Below are positions 5,538 through 12,284 of a stretch of 29,885 nucleotides of DNA, piece by piece. The position numbers and the translations under genes are program-made. The DNA comes from a virus: IMG/VR virus record IMGVR_UViG_3300042388_000089, positions 1 through 29,885 of that record. One strand, written 5' to 3'. The stretch's first letter is position 1, and each line of letters starts with the position of its first letter. The notes under the pieces were generated by a model. That model did no database searches. It had not been told where the DNA came from and saw only the letters and a program-made list of their open reading frames with translations.

Positions 5538-8257
5538 CGTTTTGCACCAAGAATAGAAAGCGTAATATTACGAAGATAAGTTGGTTGACTTGCGGTACCA
5601 AGTGGTAAATGCACAGCTTGAGACCCGACTATCACTCTAACCTGAATGTTCTGCAAATTAACTGCAGTATGCGCCATAGCAATAGAAAACACGCTCTGTG
5701 TGTCACCGCCAGTAGTTCTTGCACCAACTCTACTAGTAGCTACAGTCTGGTATCCAGACCACGAGCCGTTAGCGTACTTATTTACTTGCATATACAACAA
5801 CTGACCGCCGTCATTAACAGCACTTCCATCACAGAATGCGTAAAACACAAGCTGTACACCAGCGGTCGAATCAACACCCACATTAATTTGCGGGGTTAAA
5901 ATTGCTGTATGGCCACCAGATAAAGTGCCACCGCCACTAATAATATAACTACCATTACCATCGCCAACGTAAAAGTAATCATAAAACGGGTCATCAACAT
6001 ACTCATAGTCACCATTTGGAAAACCCACAAACGTATAACTACCGCCAGACTCAATTACCGCGTTGCTTACATAAATATCAGAAGAAGCATAAGTTTCTGG
6101 TAACGTAATTGCGTTTCCGGCAATTTTTAGCGTGCCGACTTCAGCGTTACCAATCTTGGCGCTAGTAATAGCTGCAGTACCGATCTTAGCGGTAGTAACC
6201 CCAAGATCCCTAATCTGCAACCGATTACGACCGATACTTCCATCGTAGTACGTGTCCAGCGTAACGTTGTCGATTGTCAGTCTAGCTGCATCGATCGAAC
6301 CAGCCGTAATCTTGTCTGCACTAAGACTAGCAATCTTCGCGTCGTCGATTGCCGCGTTGCCAATCTTGGCGTTAGTAATCGTGCCGTTACGAATATAAGC
6401 GTCATTCATGTAGACGCCAGCAGGCACAGACACACCGTTAATCGTAGTCGGCGTAGCCTGAACAATAAACGGAATAATCGTCGTCTGCCCAGGCGACGCA
6501 ATCGAAAACCGATCAGCACGAACAATAAACTCTGACGACGGAGTCCCGTTTACTGGCGCAGTAGAAGCAAGCCCAAACCCAGAAACGTAGCCGTTAAGGT
6601 CAATCTTAACTGTGTACTGACCTTCAAGCGCCTCACCAGACGCTTTAGCGTAGTAGTTCTGCTGAACTGCTGCGGTCGTAGCGTAGCTAGTCAGAGTGTT
6701 ATTAAAGTTAGCTGTTACAGTATTAGTAGCACTTGATATAGCGCTATCTGTTTGAGTTTTAGTGTAGTAACTATTTGTAAGCGTTGCATTAGTGACGTAG
6801 CTAGCTAACGTATTGTTAAACGTAGTCGTCGAAACTAAATTCTGTACCGATGCGCTAATAGCACTATCAGTATCCGTTTTAGTGTAATAACCATTTGTTA
6901 ACGTCGCGTTAGTAACATAGTTACCAAGCGTACTGTTAAGCGTCGTTGTTGAAACAAGATTAGTCGTCGCTGCTGAAATCGCACTATTAGTCTGCGAAGC
7001 AGTGTAATAGTTGTTGGTCAACGTCGCATTAGTGACGTAACCCGTAAGCGTGTTATTAAAGTTAGAAGTTAGCGTGCTAGACGCAGCAGAAATCGCTGAG
7101 TCAGTGCCAGACTTAGTGTAGTAATCGTTAATAAGCGTCGCACGAGTAGCTACAAGCCCAGTTGTAGGGTTGTTAACCGTAGCTTCTAAAGCATCGGATC
7201 TACTGGCCAGTGCACTGTCAGCCGTGACTCGTGCTTGACGCTCACTAAACACAAGCCCTGAACTTAGGGCGGTAACATCGGTACCTGTATAAGTACCACG
7301 AAGCTGTGTCGCAAGCGTATCGCGAGCTGACGCCTCAGCACTAATAGCAGTCGTACGAGCCGTGGTCTCTTGCTGTAGCGCAGCAATCGTCGCGTACGTA
7401 CCAGGAATCGTAACCGACGTCAGCGTCGTGATCTGTTGAGTCAGCGACTCGTCTGCGGATTGACGAATAGTCGCTTCGTTCGTTATCGCCGTACCACGCG
7501 CCGTGGCCTCTGCCAGAATGGCTGCTGTACGCGCAGCGGCTTCCGCTTGGATCGCAGTGTTACGAGCGTTGGTCTCGGTCAATATACGAGCATTAACCGA
7601 ACCCGCTAGGCTAGACGCGCCGTCAATTAAGTTAATACGCGTCTGTAGTGCCTGGTACAGCTGCGACTCAGTAATCGCGCCTGTTAATACATCTAACAGC
7701 TCTTCAACATCGAGCGCGGTCTCGGCCAACGTACCGTTGATAGAGTTGTACGGACCGGCAATACCAAACTCATTTACGTGTCGTGCCCAATAGTAAAAGC
7801 TTGCGCCTTCGCCAACTGGATCAACAAACGAAATACCTGAGCTAACGCCAACCAGCTGAGCATCACCAATGATATTTGAGTCATGCCGCCAGATTTCGGT
7901 CAGGCCGTGATAAGCGTAATTTGGGTAGTCCCAAAAACACGTAATTAGCGAGTATCCGCCAGTCGCCGTAAAGTTCGTCGGAGCGGTAGGTGTAGCACTC
8001 GGCGGAGGAGGCGGAGGAGGCGGAGGCGGAGGGGGCCCAATCACATATGGATTTTTACCTAGCTCAACGGCCAGACCGGAATCCAACAGTTCTCGAAGTG
8101 TAATCGCTCGATCACGCTCATCGCCGCGACGGCCAAGACGAATCTCAACCGCTTCAGCTAAGCTTTCTAAATAACGACGGAGCTCCGGCGTAATGCTCGA
8201 CGGTATGCTCGAAATACCAGGTACCGTCGTTGCTTTGACTGTACGAGCTTTCGTCAT
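5534..8257 (-). CDS. J-like tail tip / host-specificity fibre protein
   Basis: A 907-residue fibre. Order of parts: helical head (residues 1-74), a run of 12 prolines (75-86), a fibronectin III-like domain (about 88-175, APTNFTATGGYSLITCFWDY), a charged helical stalk with TNARNTAIQAEAAARTAAIL, four 38-40-residue repeats with YYTKTxTDSAIS (6686-7153), a DUF1983-like segment similar to the C-terminus of lambda-type J proteins (VKIDLNGYVSGFGL and FIVRADRFSI), then strand-rich repeats with ITNAKIGNAAIDDAKI and a beta-rich tip. It should bind the host surface. It is coupled by ATGA to the genes on both sides. The N-terminal region of phage J is missing, so only the C-terminal architecture is shared. 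Confidence 0.85.
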   Translation of the reverse strand: MTKARTVKATTVPGISSIPSSITPELRRYLESLAEAVEIRLGRRGDERDRAITLRELLDSGLAVELGKNPYVIGPPPPPPPPPPPPSATPTAPTNFTATGGYSLITCFWDYPNYAYHGLTEIWRHDSNIIGDAQLVGVSSGISFVDPVGEGASFYYWARHVNEFGIAGPYNSINGTLAETALDVEELLDVLTGAITESQLYQALQTRINLIDGASSLAGSVNARILTETNARNTAIQAEAAARTAAILAEATARGTAITNEATIRQSADESLTQQITTLTSVTIPGTYATIAALQQETTARTTAISAEASARDTLATQLRGTYTGTDVTALSSGLVFSERQARVTADSALASRSDALEATVNNPTTGLVATRATLINDYYTKSGTDSAISAASSTLTSNFNNTLTGYVTNATLTNNYYTASQTNSAISAATTNLVSTTTLNSTLGNYVTNATLTNGYYTKTDTDSAISASVQNLVSTTTFNNTLASYVTNATLTNSYYTKTQTDSAISSATNTVTANFNNTLTSYATTAAVQQNYYAKASGEALEGQYTVKIDLNGYVSGFGLASTAPVNGTPSSEFIVRADRFSIASPGQTTIIPFIVQATPTTINGVSVPAGVYMNDAYIRNGTITNAKIGNAAIDDAKIASLSADKITAGSIDAARLTIDNVTLDTYYDGSIGRNRLQIRDLGVTTAKIGTAAITSAKIGNAEVGTLKIAGNAITLPETYASSDIYVSNAVIESGGSYTFVGFPNGDYEYVDDPFYDYFYVGDGNGSYIISGGGTLSGGHTAILTPQINVGVDSTAGVQLVFYAFCDGSAVNDGGQLLYMQVNKYANGSWSGYQTVATSRVGARTTGGDTQSVFSIAMAHTAVNLQNIQVRVIVGSQAVHLPLGTASQPTYLRNITLSILGAKR
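6686..7153 (-). repeat. Four tandem 38-40-residue repeats in fibre stalk
   Basis: Four consecutive units of 38, 40, 40 and 38 codons, each with a core close to ATLTNxYYTKTxTDSAIS and ending near NxTL. A degenerate fifth unit (YYAKASGEA) follows, at lower coordinates. They are protein-level repeats; the DNA copies differ at many third positions. Confidence 0.8.
8000..8035 (-). other. 12-proline tract, G-rich on the plus strand
   Basis: Twelve consecutive proline codons (CCC, CCT and CCG mixed) encode residues 75-86 of the 907-residue fibre. Such runs stall ribosomes unless elongation factor P helps, and form a stiff polyproline II rod. The opposite strand is a dense series of GG/GGG runs that could fold as a two-layer quadruplex. 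Confidence 0.85.
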
Positions 8258-9972
8258 GTGCTGGCGATCTCATCCATGCTCTGAGCAAGGCAGACCTCGT
8301 CGATCTCAACCGCGCCAGAAACCTGTACTTCCCACACCTGAGCTACTTTCGGAGGAAGACGCATCACAGGCTCACGTAATGATCCTGTCGTTGCGCCGTT
8401 TGGCACAGTAACAGTCTGGGTATATACGCCAGTGGCGTACGACAAACCGTACTCGGCAAACAGCACCCCATCGCCCCAAACCTTAACCGTCACCGGATAC
8501 GCCTGTGCGTGGACAGAGACCCAGCTCATGCTGAGGGGCTTTGGCATGACCACCTGTTTTGACTTCCAGGTTAGCGTGCGCTTGGTCGTACCGCCCCGGT
8601 ACTTACGGATCTTATTGGCGACGATAAGGTACAACTCGCCATCCTTCGGATTCATGTAGCCACCGCGCACCTCGGCCTCGGTGGTGAGCGTCGACAACGC
8701 AGCCTCTTCGGCCCGAGGGTCAAAACAGAAGCCCTTGTGTACGCCGCCCTCAGTCCAGAACGCCACGTAAGTGTTCTCGTGGCGGAAGGCTCGGTAGCCC
8801 GTAGGATTGAAGCTGGCGTTCCATTGGCTGGCGCTAACCAACCCCTGCGTCACTACCCGTCCCTCGCCGCCAGAGACCGCTACCAAGCCGTCCGGCCCGG
8901 CGTACAGAAGATAGCTGCCCATATCGACCACGCTGTTTACGTTGACACAGGCCTGTGGCAGGTCAACACGGACAGCGGTCATGGCGCTCGGATCGGTGCC
9001 AGTTACGAAGTACGGGGTGCCATTGGTCAGGGCTACGATGCCGTTGGCCACGGCTCCAATGGCTACAATGTTCTCTTCAAGGGTAATTCTGTAGTCGATC
9101 GGCCAAGCGTGCGGTAAAAACGGTTCACTGAGACATAACCGTTTACCAGTGAACCCTGCAAACACACCGTTGGCCACGGCTATCAGACCCTTCATAGGGC
9201 CATCTGGATACAGGCTGGTGTTGTCGTCCGGTGGGCCAATCCAGGTCTCGCTCGGAATAACTTCACCCAACCCTGCCGACGGGGTCGTGTCTGCATAGGT
9301 AGTGGTCGTAAGTCCTACTTCTGCCAAGAACTGGAATGCCGTGTTGGTAGAACCGGTGTTAGAACGGTAGATACGCTTAACCGACCCTGCACCAAAGTTG
9401 TAGTTACCGCTAGGAATCTGATTGACCGGCATCGTGATAGTCACGGTTTCGGTATCAGTACGCTCGATCGGAGCCGTAGCAGGGCTAGGCGGACCTTCCT
9501 CGCCAAAAGCGGTTACAAAGGTATAGACGTACGAGACATCGTCTGGCGTCTGGTCTTCGTCAGGGGTGCCCGTCTTTGTAATCGACGGAGCAGTTGCCGG
9601 GGCAGGAACGCCTAACCGATAACTGTTGGCCGGGTATCCAGACGACCCAGCGATCATAGTATTGACGGTACCGATACGCGGATAGTCGTCGCCGGTAAAG
9701 TACAGGCGAGCCAGCGTGTCACCAGGGATTGGACCAGGTACGGCTTTTACGCCGTCTTGGTTCCACTCAAGCCAGTTAGTATCGCGGTAGAAATAAATGG
9801 ACCGTCGCAGACCGCTTTGAAGCGTGAATACGTCTACGTCGTTAGTTGTCGGGGTCAGTCGCCCGGACTCAAAATCAATGTTCTCGGCCGTCTGGCCAAA
9901 CTGGTCTGCTAGAAGTCTAGGTGAGACTCCCGGTGCGATGCCGCTAAACCGGTCGAGCTTAAAATAGGCCAT
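8254..9972 (-). CDS. Virion structural protein, possibly tail nozzle-like
   Basis: A 572-residue protein. The start (FKLDRFSGIAPGVSPRLLAD, then FGQTAENIDFESGRLTP) has the GG-like, AxN...E.G.L.P pattern found at the N-terminus of podovirus tail tubular B/nozzle proteins, and the body contains repeated short strands such as IAVANGVFAGF, IGAVANGIVAL and YLLYAGPDGLVAVSG that suggest a beta-propeller. It probably forms part of the tail. No enzymatic motif. ATG at 9972 follows a GAGGT ribosome-binding site, and its stop overlaps the fibre start as ATGA. The exact position in the particle is uncertain. Confidence 0.75.
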   Translation of the reverse strand: MAYFKLDRFSGIAPGVSPRLLADQFGQTAENIDFESGRLTPTTNDVDVFTLQSGLRRSIYFYRDTNWLEWNQDGVKAVPGPIPGDTLARLYFTGDDYPRIGTVNTMIAGSSGYPANSYRLGVPAPATAPSITKTGTPDEDQTPDDVSYVYTFVTAFGEEGPPSPATAPIERTDTETVTITMPVNQIPSGNYNFGAGSVKRIYRSNTGSTNTAFQFLAEVGLTTTTYADTTPSAGLGEVIPSETWIGPPDDNTSLYPDGPMKGLIAVANGVFAGFTGKRLCLSEPFLPHAWPIDYRITLEENIVAIGAVANGIVALTNGTPYFVTGTDPSAMTAVRVDLPQACVNVNSVVDMGSYLLYAGPDGLVAVSGGEGRVVTQGLVSASQWNASFNPTGYRAFRHENTYVAFWTEGGVHKGFCFDPRAEEAALSTLTTEAEVRGGYMNPKDGELYLIVANKIRKYRGGTTKRTLTWKSKQVVMPKPLSMSWVSVHAQAYPVTVKVWGDGVLFAEYGLSYATGVYTQTVTVPNGATTGSLREPVMRLPPKVAQVWEVQVSGAVEIDEVCLAQSMDEIAST

Positions 9973-9979
9973 ACGTACC

Positions 9980-10234
9980 TCACTTGAGTAGCAAGGTAAC
10001 GAGGATTCCCGCCATGCTACAGATCAGTGTGAACCCAATCAGGATTCCCCATTGGTTAATCTTCTCAATACCGGACTCGATCTTAACGAGACGATCGTCT
10101 ATGTTCTTCGATCGTTCTTCGCACATAGCTTCGTGGACGGCTAACCGGGAGGCCACCTCCCAATAGCGGTCGTCTAAATCGTGTCCGTTATTCGACGACA
10201 TGGCCTGAAAGTGGCTCAGCTGGCTTACTGCCAT
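9980..10234 (-). CDS. XhlA-like small membrane protein
   Basis: An 84-residue protein with a soluble helical part (residues 25-60, ASRLAVHEAMCEERSKNI then DDRLVKIESGIEKI) and one C-terminal membrane segment (about 63-82, WGILIGFTLICSMAGILVTL). This order matches the XhlA hemolysin/holin-accessory family, which helps phage lysis at the cytoplasmic membrane. The ATG at 10234 has GGAGG nine bases upstream; a second ATG at 10201 lacks a good site. It overlaps the previous gene by 47 bases. It lies far from the holin-lysozyme genes, so a role in virion docking rather than lysis remains possible. Confidence 0.65.
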   Translation of the reverse strand: MAVSQLSHFQAMSSNNGHDLDDRYWEVASRLAVHEAMCEERSKNIDDRLVKIESGIEKINQWGILIGFTLICSMAGILVTLLLK

Positions 10235-10436
10235 CGGATTCAGCCTCCACCCGAACTTTAATTAGATTAGCCAAATTAACTACCGAGACCTCATGGATTA
10301 CCGCCTGACGGCGGGCTGCAACCATCATGTCGTGGGCTTGACCGTGTAGAGAGATCAACTCCTTTACCTCGTTTGACAATTTGGCGATTTCATACTGTTT
10401 ATCGCCAATGGTTACAGTCGCAGAAACCTCGGTCAT
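10188..10436 (-). CDS. DUF6447-like small protein
   Basis: An 82-residue protein with TVTIGDKQYEIAKLSNEVKE followed by a helix with MMVAARRQAV, then NLANLIKVRVEAES. This resembles DUF6447, small phage proteins with a 'xVTIDGKxY..xxLSxE' start and a helical second half. Start at ATG 10436 is fixed by AGGAGG four bases upstream; the frame also runs upstream to 10544 but that part is arginine- and glycine-rich and crosses the neighbouring gene. It is the first gene after the longest intergenic gap in the minus block, with a promoter-like sequence. Confidence 0.75.
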   Translation of the reverse strand: MTEVSATVTIGDKQYEIAKLSNEVKELISLHGQAHDMMVAARRQAVIHEVSVVNLANLIKVRVEAESDGSKPAEPLSGHVVE

Positions 10437-10467
10437 GCTGCCTCCTAAAGGGGATCTTCCTACCCGT

Positions 10468-10495
10468 ATATTAACAGAACTGACACCCCCAACAA
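10468..10495 (-). promoter_or_regulatory. Candidate sigma-70-type promoter
   Basis: On the minus strand TTGTTG (10490-10495) and TAATAT (10468-10473) are 16 bases apart, in the 61-base gap before the DUF6447-like gene. It would drive the distal genes (10436 down to 4568) separately from the fibre cassettes. No other minus-strand gap in the window is this large. A single match by eye. Confidence 0.35.
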
Positions 10496-10497
10496 GC

Positions 10498-10677
10498 CTA
10501 AGGTGGCTCGGACGTGGAGGCGCTTTCCTCCTGCCAGAGACCAATCGGACAGGAGGTGCTAGCCACCCGAATCTTGGCCTGGATCAAACAGCCGCAGAGT
10601 TTGCAAAACCCGACGACGTTGTTTTCACAGTCAAGGCACGTACGTAGTCGTTTTACCAGTTCTTCCGAGCTAACCAT
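10498..10677 (-). CDS. Cys-rich zinc-ribbon-like small protein
   Basis: A 59-residue protein from ATG 10677, which lies 10 bases after the sulfotransferase stop. It has CLDC (14-17), CKLCGC (25-30) and a final C43 in SCPIGLW. The CxxC...CxxCxC...CPxGxW pattern is that of small phage zinc-binding proteins close to DUF6171. Upstream in-frame ATG codons at 10728 and 10749 would overlap the sulfotransferase by 41 or more bases and add a Gly-rich hydrophobic leader; no start has a strong ribosome-binding site, so the start is uncertain. Function unknown. Confidence 0.65.
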   Translation of the reverse strand: MVSSEELVKRLRTCLDCENNVVGFCKLCGCLIQAKIRVASTSCPIGLWQEESASTSEPP

Positions 10678-10687
10678 TCTTAGTGCG

Positions 10688-11287
10688 TCAAACAAGGAGC
10701 CCAGCCCCCCGCCCAAAAACGTAGTCATTAGCGAACCGCTCAGACACAAATTGTCGAACCGCGTCGGACGGGGCGTTTAGTACCTTTCGAGAAGTCGCGT
10801 TGTATTTAGCGATCTTTTTCTCTAACCCACCACAAACACTTACAACCTCCCGAACTCGCTCTGTAAAACCGTTGTACGGAATTACTTCTACGTTATCGCC
10901 TAAAACCCAATGTACTTGCGGGGTAAATAACTCGCCCGGAATACCCAATAGCGTACGTGTTGGGTCCCAGCGAAAGAGCTTGTCGATTACCTGGTCATAT
11001 GACTTCGTTCTGCTGAGCTTTAAAGACTCAATCGTAAAGGCAAACTCTAAAGCGCTAACAAACCTGTCTAATGGATCCCTAAAGATTGCATACATCTGAT
11101 ACTGCTTTAAAGCCGGGTATGTCGCGACACATTCTTCGTAGGTCGGATGCCAATGAAAGTAAGGCTCTTCATTTATTCGTATCAACGGATACGTAAAACC
11201 AAATTGGTCTAGGTACTCACGTAACGATGTACTACCGCATCTAGGGTTTAATAGAAAAGCAATTTTGCTCCTTTTATGGAACATCAT
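10688..11287 (-). CDS. Sulfotransferase-like enzyme
   Basis: A 199-residue protein with the two PAPS-binding signatures of sulfotransferases: the 5'-phosphosulfate loop NPRCGSTS (residues 14-21) after a strand KIAFLL, and the 3'-phosphate motif YAIFRDPLDRFVSAL (66-80, Arg70 and Ser78). A cluster of aromatic residues and histidines (YFHWHPTY) in between may form the acceptor site. The family transfers sulfate from PAPS to sugars or other acceptors. The gene directly follows the third adhesin cassette in the same operon, so the acceptor might be a host-surface or virion component, but this is inference. It ends at a TGA 10 bases before the Cys-rich gene. Length is short but both signature motifs are intact. 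Confidence 0.8.
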   Translation of the reverse strand: MMFHKRSKIAFLLNPRCGSTSLREYLDQFGFTYPLIRINEEPYFHWHPTYEECVATYPALKQYQMYAIFRDPLDRFVSALEFAFTIESLKLSRTKSYDQVIDKLFRWDPTRTLLGIPGELFTPQVHWVLGDNVEVIPYNGFTERVREVVSVCGGLEKKIAKYNATSRKVLNAPSDAVRQFVSERFANDYVFGRGAGLLV

Positions 11288-11292
11288 GCAGG

Positions 11293-11748
11293 TTAGGGCC
11301 CCTCAGACGGCACGGACGGGGCGGTAATGTCTGCTACTTCGTCTTCGTGTGCGGCAACGATCAGCTCGTTTGCTCGTTCGCGCGTCACGCATCCGGAATT
11401 TACAAAGGCTTCTATCGCACGAAGAGTCGATGATGCAGGTAGCGCAACCTTTTCAACTCCGTTTAAATACTCTAAAGCGCTCTGAATAGCCGGAGTATTT
11501 AACGCGTTTTGCTGGATTGCAGACCACTCATCTGTGGTAAATCGATCAATAAACGCTTGCTTGGTGATAATGAACCACGGCTGATCGAGCGGTCTACGAA
11601 GGACGCCGCTTTCGTCATAAAACCAGCCCGGACCTTGCATCGGGTGTGTCTGAATTACCCAAGCACCGAGCTCATCGTCCGGCGGGGTGGCATCTTGCTT
11701 AACGACGTTAATCACAACACCGTTAGAAATCTTCAACCAAGTATTCAT
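11293..11748 (-). CDS. Fibre-cassette small protein C (putative chaperone or cap)
   Basis: A 151-residue protein coupled by ATGA to the adhesin gene before it. It has a strand-rich N-terminal part (WLKISNGVVINVVKQD, then GPGWFYDESGVLRRP) and a helical C-terminal domain (ITKQAFIDRFTTDEWSAIQQ to VTRERANELIVAA). The same two-part plan occurs in the proteins at 14037 and 18169, each the last gene of a fibre-adhesin pair. This resembles small proteins often called tail-fibre assembly proteins; assembly help or capping of the adhesin is the likely job. Not assigned to a named family with confidence. Confidence 0.75.
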   Translation of the reverse strand: MNTWLKISNGVVINVVKQDATPPDDELGAWVIQTHPMQGPGWFYDESGVLRRPLDQPWFIITKQAFIDRFTTDEWSAIQQNALNTPAIQSALEYLNGVEKVALPASSTLRAIEAFVNSGCVTRERANELIVAAHEDEVADITAPSVPSEGP

Positions 11749-12284
11749 GGGCCAAAATCCTGTACTACGATAATTCCGCCGTTGCCGTTTCCGCCATTTG
11801 ACCAGCTACTGCACCCATTACTGTTACCTACTGTCGTCCCCCAACCCGCTACGCCGTAGTTTCCGCCATGCGTGTAATAGCCAAGCCCCATAACGGCTGA
11901 AGTAATTTGCCCGTCAACGCGAACGCCACCACCGTTGCCTCCGCCCGCTGCAGACAGTCCATTGAATGTCGATGTGCCGCCAGCCACTTGCTGCCAGTTA
12001 TCGTAAGGGTTCTGGAGGTTATACCAATAACCACCGGCGCCGACTGCGTAGGACGCCGTTGACACGACTTTAGTCCACTGCTCAAGGAGTTTTCCGGAAC
12101 CCCCATACCCGCCGTAAAACGTGCTATAGCAGGCGTAACCGCCTCCACCGGAACCTCCGCCTCCAATCATGGTTACATAACACCATGAGTTTGGGGAAAC
12201 CGGCGTGTAAGTGCCGGAGCCACTCGTATACACAGTGACTTGCCGAGGTTTACCCCCAGGCATGAATTGCGAAAGAGTACTCAT
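11745..12284 (-). CDS. Glycine-rich tail adhesin C
   Basis: A 179-residue protein. A short beta-strand head (QVTVYTSGSGTYTPVSPNSW) leads to CYVTMIGGGGSGGGG and a body in which glycine runs alternate with short loops rich in Tyr, Trp, Asn and Ser (NPYDNWQQVAGG, SNGCSSWSNGG). This is the plan of phage adhesins that stack polyglycine II helices and display variable loops at the fibre tip. ATG at 12284 overlaps the fibre C stop as ATGA; an ATG at 12296 in the same frame is less likely. It should recognise the receptor. It is the smallest of the three adhesins. Confidence 0.8.
   Translation of the reverse strand: MSTLSQFMPGGKPRQVTVYTSGSGTYTPVSPNSWCYVTMIGGGGSGGGGYACYSTFYGGYGGSGKLLEQWTKVVSTASYAVGAGGYWYNLQNPYDNWQQVAGGTSTFNGLSAAGGGNGGGVRVDGQITSAVMGLGYYTHGGNYGVAGWGTTVGNSNGCSSWSNGGNGNGGIIVVQDFGP

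Noticed and set aside
5743-5757. gtctgg-tat-ccagac small hairpin
   Set aside because: Six pairs inside the tail fibre coding region with no conserved context; expected by chance in a window of this length.
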